This document shows positions 43,460 to 52,754 of a DNA stretch of 64,000 nucleotides, in pieces. The DNA is from Lachnospiraceae bacterium UBA3804 (GTDB taxonomy: Bacteria > Bacillota > Clostridia > Lachnospirales > Lachnospiraceae): contig DFEK01000001.1 of NCBI GenBank assembly GCA_002368665.1, forward strand, positions 355,839 through 419,838, given 5' to 3'. The notes beneath the pieces were generated by a model. The model was given only the letters and a program-made list of their open reading frames with translations, ran no database searches and was not told the DNA's origin. Positions within the stretch are counted from its first letter, which is position 1. Each line of letters starts with the position of its first letter. Position numbers and translations under genes: made by a program.

Positions 43460-45322
43460 TTATTTTGCTTCAAAAATAACAATGGTCCTAGGCGGAACCA
43501 GATATGACGTATTATCCGCCATATCGGACTGTTTGGCATTGTCGCCTGTCGTGAAATACTGCTCCCATTTGGAACGTTTCACAAGATTCGGTAAGGAAAA
43601 TTCTTTCTCTTCCCAATGCATGTTAAATGCCACATAATATAATCTCGTAAATTTCGTGCCGACTTTGGAGGTATTCTTTCCAAGGGAAGCACTTGATACG
43701 GTTTCGGTAAACATCATTCCGATATGATGCTTATCTCCTGCCAGATCCGCTTTCCATGCCTCTTCCTGATGGAAGGATAAATCCGGAAAACCGCAATTTA
43801 CATGATCCAGTAAAGTTGCTTCCTCTTCTCTGTGCAGGAAGGATTTGCTCTTTCTGAGCGCGATCATATCTTTCGTAAACGCATACATTTCCTGTGCGCT
43901 TTTCGTTGTATTCCAGTTCACATATCCGGTCTCGTTATCCTGACAATATGCATTATTGTTTCCGGACAGTGAATTTAAAAGTTCATCACCTGCTGTGATA
44001 AGCGGAGTTCCCGCTCCGAATAAAACGGTCAGCATGGCGTTTTTGATCATTCTGTGACGAAGCGCTAAAATGGATTTCTTCTTCGTTGCACCTTCCGCAC
44101 CGCAGTTCCAGGAATAATTTGAATTGCAGCCGTCTCTGTTATTTTCTCCGTTTGCTTCGTTATGTTTGCTATCGTACGAATACAGATCGTTTAAGGAGAA
44201 ACCGTAATAATTGGTCACGAAATTAACGATTCCGCTTCTTTCGGGAATTCTCTTCTCCAGTCGAACGAATTCGGAAAGCATATCCGGATCCGCTTTCAGG
44301 AATTTACGGATCTGATACATGTATTCATCCGAATAGATACAAAGATTCTTATATTTCGGTTTCGTGTTGGAAGGATATATTTCCTCTTCCGGAATGTAAT
44401 CATAGAATAATTTGGTATTCGCAAGTAAAGGATCGGTTGCAAGCAATGCGATCGGAATCTTATTGCCTTTCAAATGGAAACCGTCCACATGATATTTCAT
44501 AACCCAGTGACGCAGAACATCCTGGATCAGGCCCTGCTTGGTATCATCGGGAAAATACAGCTGCATGATGACTTCTATGCCTGCTTTATGCAGTTCTTTC
44601 ACCATGGAACGCATTTCCATGCAGGCATCCGCAGAGGATGAATAAGAAGCCTTCGGCGCAAAATAAAAGCCTTTCTTAAATCCCCAGAAATTCACTTTAT
44701 CATTTACGGGTTCCGTATAGAACGTACTTTCCGCACGTTTCAATTCTTCTTTTTTCGGAACGAACTCTTCAAATTCATAGCAGGGAAGGATTTCGACCGC
44801 CGTAATACCAAGATCGGAAAGGTACGGAATCTTCTCGATTACACCCCGGAATGTTCCGGGATGTTTTACTTTGGAAGTGCTGCTCTTCGTAAATCCGCGC
44901 ACATGAAGCAAATACAAAATCGTATCGGAAAATGGCGTACAAAGAAGCCTGTCATCTTCCCAGTCGAATTCTTCCAAATCGATTGCGGACGAAAGTTCAT
45001 ACGTTGCTGCATCTTTTTCACCGAATTTCTCGTTTCCGATTACTCTGCAGGAATACGGATCCACGAATTCCTCGTCATCGACATAATAACGATAGGTGTA
45101 ATCGTTGGCGGAGATATTCTCAATCGTCATTGACGAAATATTGCCCATACGGCATCCTTCGGGGAAGGAAATGCGATGCTTTTCGTTTTTGTTTTTCTTG
45201 GAAATTAAAACGATTCCGAAAGAACCTGCGTCGGAATTAACAACAGAAAACTGAATCCCCCGTTCTGTCACGGAAGCACCTAATGGAAACATTTTTCCTT
45301 TTTTAATTGTAAACTGTTCCAT
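43460..45322 (-). CDS. Glycogen debranching-enzyme (GlgX/isoamylase) homologue lacking the catalytic triad
   Basis: 620 aa. It has a CBM48-like N-terminus (FPLGASVTERGIQFSVVNSD), a GH13_11-type barrel and a C-terminal sheet domain (MHWEEKEFSLP). Isoamylase signatures are well kept: SYDSKHNEANGENNRDG, NYSWNCGAEG, GNNNAYCQDNE. The catalytic positions are not: Lys285 replaces the nucleophile Asp (DGFHLK for DGFRFD), Tyr309 the acid Glu, and Tyr372-Tyr373 the HD pair (TNYYGF for TxHDGF). Region I reads QLYFPD. The frame is intact, so this is likely a maintained pseudoenzyme, expressed with trpS. Confidence 0.85.
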   Translation of the reverse strand: MEQFTIKKGKMFPLGASVTERGIQFSVVNSDAGSFGIVLISKKNKNEKHRISFPEGCRMGNISSMTIENISANDYTYRYYVDDEEFVDPYSCRVIGNEKFGEKDAATYELSSAIDLEEFDWEDDRLLCTPFSDTILYLLHVRGFTKSSTSKVKHPGTFRGVIEKIPYLSDLGITAVEILPCYEFEEFVPKKEELKRAESTFYTEPVNDKVNFWGFKKGFYFAPKASYSSSADACMEMRSMVKELHKAGIEVIMQLYFPDDTKQGLIQDVLRHWVMKYHVDGFHLKGNKIPIALLATDPLLANTKLFYDYIPEEEIYPSNTKPKYKNLCIYSDEYMYQIRKFLKADPDMLSEFVRLEKRIPERSGIVNFVTNYYGFSLNDLYSYDSKHNEANGENNRDGCNSNYSWNCGAEGATKKKSILALRHRMIKNAMLTVLFGAGTPLITAGDELLNSLSGNNNAYCQDNETGYVNWNTTKSAQEMYAFTKDMIALRKSKSFLHREEEATLLDHVNCGFPDLSFHQEEAWKADLAGDKHHIGMMFTETVSSASLGKNTSKVGTKFTRLYYVAFNMHWEEKEFSLPNLVKRSKWEQYFTTGDNAKQSDMADNTSYLVPPRTIVIFEAK

Positions 45323-45365
45323 ACGGGAGACTCACTTTGCTTAAAATTTGCTTATTAGCCTTAGT

Positions 45366-45394
45366 ATTTTATCATATTTCCCGCATTCTTTCAA
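45366..45394 (-). promoter_or_regulatory. Promoter of GlgX-like gene and trpS
   Basis: On the minus strand TTGAAA (45389-45394), 17-nt spacer, TAAAAT (45366-45371) preceded by TGA (extended -10). It is divergent from the DUF1292 promoter. Confidence 0.7.
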
Positions 45395-45455
45395 CGAAAA
45401 CGCTCTCAAGTGTTAGAAACACCCATATTATGCACCCCCAAACACTGAATTTATA

Positions 45456-45484
45456 TTGCTTTTTTCCATATTTAGGGGTAAAAT
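45456..45484 (+). promoter_or_regulatory. Promoter of the DUF1292 gene
   Basis: TTGCTT (45456-45461), 17-nt spacer, TAAAAT (45479-45484), close to the SD ATGGAGG. The 5' untranslated part is only about 22 nt. Confidence 0.65.
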
Positions 45485-45512
45485 TAGAAAAAATCACAAT
45501 ATGGAGGTTACC

Positions 45513-45854
45513 ATGGCAGACGAAAAAGAATTATTACAGAACCCCGAAAACGAGGAAGATATTACTGTTGAACTGGAATTGCCTGACGGTTCTTTCGTAA
45601 ATTGTGCCATCGTTACCATCCTTACCGTCAATGAAAAGGATTATATCGCACTTCTTCCCATGGTGGACGAAGAAGATGAAACTTTTGGCGAAGTATGGTT
45701 CTATGAATATGTGGAAGATCCGGACAATGTAAATGCAGAACCGGAACTTAAATATATTGAAGATGATGATGTTTACGAAGCAGTATCCGATGCGTTTGAA
45801 GAGTTTCTCGACACGCAGGAATTCGATGAGATTATCGAAGACGATAACGAATAA
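45513..45854 (+). CDS. DUF1292 domain protein
   Basis: A 113-aa very acidic protein of the DUF1292/YrzB family, common in Firmicutes and without a known function. It shows VELELPDGSFVNCAIVTILT and the core KDYIALLPM..., then a tail of D and E. I start at ATG 45513 (MADEKELL), 5 nt after GGAGG; the upstream in-frame ATG would lie in the promoter. In Bacillus a relative sits with yrrK/yrvL near alaS, whereas here it is alone between the GlgX-like and uvrD-like genes. Confidence 0.82.
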   Translation: MADEKELLQNPENEEDITVELELPDGSFVNCAIVTILTVNEKDYIALLPMVDEEDETFGEVWFYEYVEDPDNVNAEPELKYIEDDDVYEAVSDAFEEFLDTQEFDEIIEDDNE

Positions 45855-45855
45855 T

Positions 45856-47610
45856 TCAGATTTCTTTTAAGAAACGGGACGGCTCAAACCGTTCCGTTTT
45901 TTTATATTCTTTTGCACTGTTTACTCCAAACAGATATAGCTCATGCTTTGCCCTCGTCATTGCCACATAGAATAACCTTCGCTCTTCTTCCACGATGCCG
46001 GACTGGATTGAAGCATTGGAAGGTATAATCCCCTCACAAAGATCCGGCAGTATTACACGTTCAAATTCCAGGCCTTTGGCTGCATGCATGGTCATGATCC
46101 CGACTGTGGATGCAGAATTCTTATGTTCTATCTTTTCATCCCGCAGAGCACTCTCCCATTCTTCGATTTCCGGGTGTTTTCGGGCAAGATCAATCAGGTA
46201 CGGCAATACATCTTCTTTTGATTCCCCATTCGAAACTTTCAATCCGATTACATTTGTGATATACATGATCCTTCCAAAGGAATCCAACTCTTTTAAGGAT
46301 TTAATCTGTTGTTTTAATTTGGTAATTTCGGATAATATATATGTCTGATTCCGAAACAGATATTCCAGTTTCCGAAACGACAGTTCCTCTTTCGGAATAT
46401 CATAGGAACAAATTCCGCGATACGGTTTATTCATAATCCTTAAGAAATCCTCATAAGAAAAATAGTTTTCGCACAAATGAAAGTATGCAAGGATATCTTT
46501 TACAAAGGAATTCGCGGACAGTTCTTCGCATTTACCGAAGAATGTAAAAGGAATATGCTTTTCTTTTAACATGCGCACGAAAATTGTATGCATACGGTTA
46601 TTGCGCATCAGAATCACCGTATTCTTCCTCTCTTTATCGGACAGATCACCGATAAGCTCTGCAATATACCGGTATTCTTCCGCAAGACTTGTAAATACTT
46701 TCTTTACGAATGTGCCTTCTTCGGATGATTTCGATACGATATCTTTATGAATCCTTTCTTTGTTATGCGAAATAAGGCGCCCTGAAGCGTCTGTAATCGA
46801 TTTATCGCAACGATAGTTATTCCATAATGGATACGTGATCAAATCCGGGAAATCGGTACTTAGGCGCCTCATATAAGACGGATCCGAACCGCGAAACGAA
46901 TAAATGCACTGATCGTCATCTCCCACGGCAAAAAGATTTGCGTGAGTGTCACATAAATACATCAGAATTTCATACTGCACGGAATCGATATCCTGAAATT
47001 CATCCACAAATACATATTGAAACCGTTCCTGCAAACGTTTCAGAATATCCGGATTCATACAAAGCATATCCCTGGTTTGAAGCAAAAGATCTTCAAAGTC
47101 CAGTAATCCGGCGGTTTGGGTCTCTTCTTTGTACAAAGGATAAATCCGGTCAAAATATAAAAGATTGTCATCATTTGGCCGTTCTTTGCCGCATTTAACC
47201 AGGGAAATATGCCTGATTAAAAGATTCAGATACTCTTCCGTTTCGGGAACAGACAGATGAAGACGCCTTATAATGCGTTTTAAAATGGAATATTTCTCAT
47301 AATCCGAGATTACTTTAGGAATACTGTGTCGATACGACTTTAAGAATTGATAAAATACGGAATGAAATGTTCCGAAAAGAACTTTGGTGGAAGAATTCCG
47401 GCTTAATTTTAAATACCGGTCTTTCATTTCAATTGCTGCTGCTTTGGAAAATGTCAGAACTAAGATTTTCTCCGGAGGAATTCCGGATGAAATTAAGAAA
47501 TGTACCCTGTTCGTAAGAACCGTGGTCTTACCGCTGCCCGGACCCGCAACAACAAGCGCGGGCCCGTTCAGATGATGAATCGCAGAAATTTGGTTTTTAT
47601 CCGAGTTCAA
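45856..47610 (-). CDS. UvrD/PcrA-like superfamily 1 helicase
   Basis: 3'-5' DNA helicase of the UvrD/Rep class, 584 aa, shorter than the 700-plus aa of PcrA. Motif I is GPGSGKTTVL, Ia TFSKAAA, II YVFVDEFQDID, III GDDDQCIYSFRGSD, IV NYRCDKSI, V TMHAAKGLEF and VI VAMTRAKHELYLFG. Part of the 1B/2B subdomains is reduced. It starts at TTG 47608-47610 overlapping gltX by 14 nt. The cellular role may be repair or a specialised helicase separate from a canonical PcrA. Confidence 0.9.
   Translation of the reverse strand: MNSDKNQISAIHHLNGPALVVAGPGSGKTTVLTNRVHFLISSGIPPEKILVLTFSKAAAIEMKDRYLKLSRNSSTKVLFGTFHSVFYQFLKSYRHSIPKVISDYEKYSILKRIIRRLHLSVPETEEYLNLLIRHISLVKCGKERPNDDNLLYFDRIYPLYKEETQTAGLLDFEDLLLQTRDMLCMNPDILKRLQERFQYVFVDEFQDIDSVQYEILMYLCDTHANLFAVGDDDQCIYSFRGSDPSYMRRLSTDFPDLITYPLWNNYRCDKSITDASGRLISHNKERIHKDIVSKSSEEGTFVKKVFTSLAEEYRYIAELIGDLSDKERKNTVILMRNNRMHTIFVRMLKEKHIPFTFFGKCEELSANSFVKDILAYFHLCENYFSYEDFLRIMNKPYRGICSYDIPKEELSFRKLEYLFRNQTYILSEITKLKQQIKSLKELDSFGRIMYITNVIGLKVSNGESKEDVLPYLIDLARKHPEIEEWESALRDEKIEHKNSASTVGIMTMHAAKGLEFERVILPDLCEGIIPSNASIQSGIVEEERRLFYVAMTRAKHELYLFGVNSAKEYKKTERFEPSRFLKEI
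45874..45903. terminator. Terminator of DUF1292 inside the 3' end of the uvrD-like gene
   Basis: A 9-bp stem ACGGGACGG / CCGTTCCGT (one G-U) with a 6-nt loop and seven T on the plus strand. Because the convergent helicase gene stops at 45856, the hairpin is part of its coding sequence. Confidence 0.8.
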
Positions 47611-49072
47611 CGGATAATTTATCGATCGCCTTATCGATACGCGATAAGGACTCTTCCTTTCCGAGAACTTCCAGAAGTTCGGTGGCTCCGCAGGGAGTCA
47701 TCTGTTTTCCGGAGAGCGCCGTTCTTACCGGCCAGAGAACGCTTCCGTTCTTTAATTCATTTTCCGTTGCAAAATTCACCAGTAATTCATATAAAGCATC
47801 ATTGGTGTAATTGTCAAAATCAGCAAGGATCGGACGGATTTTCTTTAATACGTCCAGCGAGGATTCCTTCGTGGTTTTCATTTTTTTATGAACATACATC
47901 TCGGAATCATACTCGGGAACCGCCTCAAAGAAATCGATATGATCTTTGATGTCGGTAAATACTTCGATACGGGTCTTTACCATGTTGGCAATTTTCTTTA
48001 AGTCCAAATCTTTGGTAATGACTTCTTTGATATAAGGCAATGCCATTTCGTAGAACACATCGAAATCCATCGCTTTAATGTATTCGCCGTTCATCCATTT
48101 TAATTTCGTATAATCGAATACTGCAGGCGATTTGTTAATATGATGGTAATCAAAAGCCGCAATCAGTTCATCCAGGGATTTGATCTCCTGATTATCGGAA
48201 GGACTCCATCCGAGGAGCGCCACAAAGTTTACGATCGCATCGTTTAAAAATCCCTGCTCAAGCAGATCTTCATAAGAAGAATGTCCGCAACGTTTGGATA
48301 ATTTCTGATGATTTTCATCGGTGATCAAAGGGCAATGTACATAAACGGGCACTTCCCATCCAAATGCGTCATAGAGACGATTGTATTTCGGAGATGACGA
48401 TAAATATTCGTTTCCGCGCACAACATGCGTAATACCCATCAGATGATCGTCTACTACGTTAGCGAAATTATAGGTCGGATAACCGTCCGATTTGATTAAA
48501 ATCATATCGTCAAGTTCATCGTTATTTACCGTAATATCACCGTAAATCTCATCATGGAATGTTGTAGTTCCTTCGGTCGGGTTGTTCTGACGGATTACGT
48601 AAGGCAATCCCGCATCAAGCTTTGCCTGCACTTCTTCTTTGCTTAAGGATAAACAATGTTTGTCATAAACGTTGATTTCCTTAACGGAACCGTCTTCGGA
48701 TTTAATCGTACGGTTTAAAGAAGCAAGTCTTTCTTTATCACAGAAGCAATAATATGCTTCACCCTTGTCTACCAGCATCTTTGCATAAGTTAAATAGATT
48801 CCGGATTTCTGACGCTCGGACTGCACATAGGGGCCGACTCCGCCGTCCTTATCCGGACCTTCGTCGTGAATTAAGCCTGTTTTGCGCAGTGTGCGGTAAA
48901 TAATATCAACCGCACCTTCCACATATCTTTCCTGATCGGTATCCTCGATACGAAGGATGAAATCGCCGCCCTCATGCTTTGTGATCAAATAGGCATACAA
49001 AGCGGTTCTTAAATTTCCGACATGCATTCTTCCCGTAGGGGAAGGAGCAAATCTTGTTCTGATTTTAGCCAT
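47597..49072 (-). CDS. gltX: Glutamyl-tRNA synthetase
   Basis: Class I synthetase, 491 aa. It has FAPSPTGRMHVGNLRTALYAYL (HIGH region) and a KMSKS-equivalent HQKLSKRCGHSS, with a C-terminal anticodon-binding helical domain. It is non-discriminating in most Clostridia that use Gln-tRNA amidotransferase, which I infer but cannot prove here. It lies 17 nt below the GldG-type exporter gene. Confidence 0.96.
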   Translation of the reverse strand: MAKIRTRFAPSPTGRMHVGNLRTALYAYLITKHEGGDFILRIEDTDQERYVEGAVDIIYRTLRKTGLIHDEGPDKDGGVGPYVQSERQKSGIYLTYAKMLVDKGEAYYCFCDKERLASLNRTIKSEDGSVKEINVYDKHCLSLSKEEVQAKLDAGLPYVIRQNNPTEGTTTFHDEIYGDITVNNDELDDMILIKSDGYPTYNFANVVDDHLMGITHVVRGNEYLSSSPKYNRLYDAFGWEVPVYVHCPLITDENHQKLSKRCGHSSYEDLLEQGFLNDAIVNFVALLGWSPSDNQEIKSLDELIAAFDYHHINKSPAVFDYTKLKWMNGEYIKAMDFDVFYEMALPYIKEVITKDLDLKKIANMVKTRIEVFTDIKDHIDFFEAVPEYDSEMYVHKKMKTTKESSLDVLKKIRPILADFDNYTNDALYELLVNFATENELKNGSVLWPVRTALSGKQMTPCGATELLEVLGKEESLSRIDKAIDKLSVELG

Positions 49073-49089
49073 TTTTATTCTCCTTTTAA

Positions 49090-51216
49090 TTACTTCTTTC
49101 TTCTGACAAGGGTAATAACGATTCCGGCAGCCAGCTCTAAAAGCGGAATCACAATAATGAGTACGACAAAGAAGAATCTGGTCGTATTGGCCGGAACCAT
49201 CATATAAGATATATCATAGGATTTCGCAGGTACTGCGCTGTCCAGAGACATATCACAAATATAGCAAAGCGAATCCACAAATAATTCCGTATTGGCATAA
49301 GATGTCAGCTCATCCGGTTCACTTACGAGGAAATACGGCGTAGAGAAGCATACGATCTTTGCCTTGGCATTTTTGTTGATCACTTCCGCATAATATGCGT
49401 AAGAATAATAATCCGAAGTACCTTCTTTCGTTTCCACCGTTCCGTCTTCATGAACTTTGACTTCATACGCAGTATTCGTCGAAGTAAGAAGGGATTCCAC
49501 GGAAATATTCGGATCGGAATCATCCAGTATAAATCCTCTGGGATAATAAATTAAGTTAACTTTTTTCTTGGAATAAACGCCGTTAGTAATCGGATGTGCC
49601 ACCGCATCGGAAATCACAAGATACGGATAGCCCTGCAGCATATAATTCTGGTCACCTTCCCAAATCATTCCGTCGGTAATCTTGGCTCCGTAAGAAGACA
49701 TCAGTTTATCATATTCCGGAGTGTCGATACTGTCGGGAGATGCAAAGAATACTGCCTGTCCGCCGTTATCGATGTACTCTTTCACCGCTTTGATATTATC
49801 TTTGGAATAATCCGCATCGGGTCCCATTAAAACAAGAATATTGCAATCTTCGGGAATCGTACCGTTTTTCAGGAAGGAAAATGATTCATAGGAAAAACCG
49901 GCTTTCTCAAGCTGTTCCTTGGTTTTATCGGTAATTCCGATCTCCCCGTGGTCGTTTGCAAAGTAAACCTTATACTCCTGATCGGACAAAACATAATTGA
50001 TCGCGGAGGTGATCTGTCCTTCCAAATCAAGACCGGTCACATTCTCGGTCGTCTGATAAGTACTTGGATCCATTCCATATTCCACGATATACATATCTTC
50101 GTAATTTACTACACGGAAACGGTCTCCGCAGGTTACGATAACGCTGTTGTCGGTAGGCTGTTCGGATACATATGCCCGGTAGAAATTCAAACCTTCCTGT
50201 GTTTTCAGCGAATGATATACGACTTTGATCTTTTTACCGTAAGATTCGTATTGTTTTAAATACATCTTTAATGTTCCGTCCACCTTTGTTTCGTCATTCA
50301 GAACATGAATGGTAACTTCACGGTCAAGATTGGAAACCAGCTCCTTGGAATCGTTCGATAAACTAAAGAACGAAGTCTTGGTCATATCAATTTGCACATA
50401 TTTATCATTGATCTGATTAGCCGCAATATTTGCACCGATAATGATTCCAATAATGGCTACAAGGCCGATCGTTGTAAACCAGAATTTCTTTATTCCGACC
50501 AGCGATACCGAAAGTGCGCTCTTTCCGAATACTCTTGTTGCAAGAAGCAGGAAAATCACGATTACGGAAAGTGCATACAGAATATCCTTGGCATTCAAAA
50601 TTCCGGAGAAAGGCCTGTCAAATACGCTGATCAGATCGATCGCATTTAAAATCTTAACCAGTACCGTATTGGAAGATACAAACATTTTCAAATTGGAAGG
50701 TACCAGCAGGATAAAGATATATGCAGCATATGTTAAAACAGCCGCAATGATCTGATGCTCGGTAAGCGCGGACATGAATACGCCGATCGAACAAAGTACG
50801 GCGCCGAACAGAATCAGTGCAAAAATCGAAAGCAGGGATTCTTTGTACGATACTTCACCGTACTGCGAAACGATCAAAAGTGCCGCAAAGAAAATCAACG
50901 ATGCCATGCAGATCATGGTCACTAGTGCAAAAAACTTACCGAGTATAACGGACGAAACTCGGATCGGAGCCGTAAGTAAAAGCTGGTCTGTTTTATTTCT
51001 CTTCTCAAGCGCAAGGATACGCATGGTAAGTAGCGGAAATACAAACATTAAGATCACGACCACTGAACGCACGGAATAGGAAATATAAGGTACTCCGTCG
51101 TATAAGTTTACGGATACGATAAACAAGGAGCAGATTGCGGTAAATATCGCAAGGAAAAGCCATCCGAAAACAGAGTTGAAATAGCTTTTCAGTTCTTTGA
51201 CATAAATTTTGCCCAT
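49090..51216 (-). CDS. ABC-2 permease fused to a GldG-type extracytoplasmic domain
   Basis: 708 aa with two parts. Residues about 1-240 are an ABC-2/GldF-type permease with six helices (VKELKSYFNSVFGWLF, then LALEKRNKTDQLLLTAPI); after another helix (about 245-270) comes a GldG/IFT52-like domain (RPFSGILN... SLSNDSKELV, VYFANDHGEIGIT, NILVLMGPDADYS) and a C-terminal helix. The start is ATG 51214-51216 after GGAGGAG, 1 nt below the ATPase gene. Bacteroidetes GldFG are separate genes tied to gliding; here the fused form is an exporter of unknown substrate. Confidence 0.87.
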   Translation of the reverse strand: MGKIYVKELKSYFNSVFGWLFLAIFTAICSLFIVSVNLYDGVPYISYSVRSVVVILMFVFPLLTMRILALEKRNKTDQLLLTAPIRVSSVILGKFFALVTMICMASLIFFAALLIVSQYGEVSYKESLLSIFALILFGAVLCSIGVFMSALTEHQIIAAVLTYAAYIFILLVPSNLKMFVSSNTVLVKILNAIDLISVFDRPFSGILNAKDILYALSVIVIFLLLATRVFGKSALSVSLVGIKKFWFTTIGLVAIIGIIIGANIAANQINDKYVQIDMTKTSFFSLSNDSKELVSNLDREVTIHVLNDETKVDGTLKMYLKQYESYGKKIKVVYHSLKTQEGLNFYRAYVSEQPTDNSVIVTCGDRFRVVNYEDMYIVEYGMDPSTYQTTENVTGLDLEGQITSAINYVLSDQEYKVYFANDHGEIGITDKTKEQLEKAGFSYESFSFLKNGTIPEDCNILVLMGPDADYSKDNIKAVKEYIDNGGQAVFFASPDSIDTPEYDKLMSSYGAKITDGMIWEGDQNYMLQGYPYLVISDAVAHPITNGVYSKKKVNLIYYPRGFILDDSDPNISVESLLTSTNTAYEVKVHEDGTVETKEGTSDYYSYAYYAEVINKNAKAKIVCFSTPYFLVSEPDELTSYANTELFVDSLCYICDMSLDSAVPAKSYDISYMMVPANTTRFFFVVLIIVIPLLELAAGIVITLVRRKK

Positions 51217-51217
51217 A

Positions 51218-52291
51218 CTATTTCTCCTCCTTTCCGTTGGACTCATCGGATTCCTCAGAAAACTGCTCATCCTCTTCGATATCCTCATCATCGTCTTCCT
51301 CTTCAGCCTCTTCCGCTTCTTTAGCCAGACGAAGTTCTTCCTCGTATTGCTTATCCGACTCTTCCATGATTGCAAGATAAATATCTTCCAGTGATTTCTT
51401 TTCTTCGCTTAAAGAAAGAACCAGTAGGCGTTCGTCAGACAAAGCAAAAGAAACATCCTCGCGAATGTCGTCTTCTTTTTCGGTATCAAATGTAAAAGTA
51501 CATTTGCCGTCCTCTTCCGATACAAAAGAAAGATTTGTAACAACAGCCGTCAGTCCGGACAGAACTTTTTCGGTCTTGTCTTTCTCGCCTTTAACGGTTA
51601 CGGTAAAGGACCGGCCAAGACGTTTCTTGTCGGAAAGCAAATGGTCCGTCGTATCCATTGCAACGACTCTTCCGTGTGAGATCATCAAAACATCATCACA
51701 AACCGTGGCAATCTCGGAGAGAATATGGGAACTCAGAATAACCGTATGATTCTCTTTCAACGAACGGATCAGTTCACGGATTTCGATGATCTGCTGCGGA
51801 TCAAGGCCTACAGTAGGTTCATCCAGAATGATTACCTTCGGGGTTCCGAGAATTGCCTGTGCAATACCGACACGCTGCTTGTAACCCTTGGAAAGATTTT
51901 TGATCAGGCGCTCGGAAACTTCCTTCAACCCTGTTTTATCGATGGCGGACTGTACTTCGTCAATGCGTTCTTTGGCAGAAATCTGCTTGATGGACGCAAC
52001 AAAATTCAGGTATTCACGCACAAACATATCCGGATAAAGAGGCGGAATTTCCGGAAGGTAACCGATACATTTCTTTGCTTTTAACGTATCCTTACCGAGC
52101 GTGTATCCGTCAATCACCACTTCTCCCATGGTCGGTGCAAGATAACCCGTGATAATATTCATTGTTGTGGATTTGCCGGCACCGTTCGGTCCCAAAAGGC
52201 CGTAAATATGCCCGTCATCGACTTCAAAGGACACATTGTCCAATGCAACCGTCGAACCGTATGCCTTGCATAAATTCGTTACTTTGATCAT
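51218..52291 (-). CDS. ABC transporter ATP-binding protein with acidic tail
   Basis: ATPase for the adjacent GldG-type permease, 357 aa. It has Walker A GPNGAGKSTT, signature LSKGYKQRVG, Walker B VIILDEPTVGLDP and H-loop SSHILSEIA. Residues about 300-357 form a long run of E/D with few hydrophobics, unusual for this family. It overlaps nothing but is 1 nt from the permease start, so the two are coupled. Confidence 0.92.
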   Translation of the reverse strand: MIKVTNLCKAYGSTVALDNVSFEVDDGHIYGLLGPNGAGKSTTMNIITGYLAPTMGEVVIDGYTLGKDTLKAKKCIGYLPEIPPLYPDMFVREYLNFVASIKQISAKERIDEVQSAIDKTGLKEVSERLIKNLSKGYKQRVGIAQAILGTPKVIILDEPTVGLDPQQIIEIRELIRSLKENHTVILSSHILSEIATVCDDVLMISHGRVVAMDTTDHLLSDKKRLGRSFTVTVKGEKDKTEKVLSGLTAVVTNLSFVSEEDGKCTFTFDTEKEDDIREDVSFALSDERLLVLSLSEEKKSLEDIYLAIMEESDKQYEEELRLAKEAEEAEEEDDDEDIEEDEQFSEESDESNGKEEK

Positions 52292-52306
52292 TTTAACTTC
52301 CTTCTT

Positions 52307-52747
52307 TTACTGAATTCCCGTAGAACCGAAACCTCCGCGGTCCACACCGTCCAAATGCTCTACAGGAACAAAATTTAATTTGGGCTGATTCTCCATAATA
52401 CGGAACTGACAAATCCGGTCACCCGCGTGTACAACGCAGTCTTTGGTCGCATACATCGGAACATACCACCAGTCATTGTCTCCGCAATACGAGGAATCAA
52501 TCACACCCATATGATTGGTCTGCATCAGACCGTAATTTTTATACGTGGATGATCTGGGTACTACATGTGCTTCATATCCGTTCGGCAAACACATCGCAAC
52601 TCCGAGCGGAATCAGTTTGTATTCACCGCTTTTAAATTCCACCTCTTCGGCGCTCCGAAGATCAATCCAGTCGGATTTGCCGTCGATATACCGAAGCGGT
52701 TCGATGGAATCGTTTAAATATTTGATTTTGATTTCCAATTGACTCAT
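52307..52747 (-). CDS. dut: dUTP diphosphatase
   Basis: Hydrolyses dUTP to dUMP, preventing uracil incorporation. The 146 aa carry the five trimeric dUTPase motifs: IDLRSAE, PRSSTYKNYGL, GVIDSSYCGDNDWW (catalytic Asp in GVID), GDRICQFRI, and the C-terminal RGGFGSTGI arm. Motif III reads SSYCG where SxYRG is commoner. It lies between the ABC ATPase and the WYL regulator with gaps under 20 nt. Confidence 0.9.
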   Translation of the reverse strand: MSQLEIKIKYLNDSIEPLRYIDGKSDWIDLRSAEEVEFKSGEYKLIPLGVAMCLPNGYEAHVVPRSSTYKNYGLMQTNHMGVIDSSYCGDNDWWYVPMYATKDCVVHAGDRICQFRIMENQPKLNFVPVEHLDGVDRGGFGSTGIQ

Positions 52748-52754
52748 AGTTTTC

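Noticed and set aside
49090..51375. Longer N-terminus for the GldG-type permease, starting at 51375
   Set aside because: The extra 53 residues are basic and read through the acidic tail of the ATPase gene in another frame; the SD GGAGGAG supports 51216.
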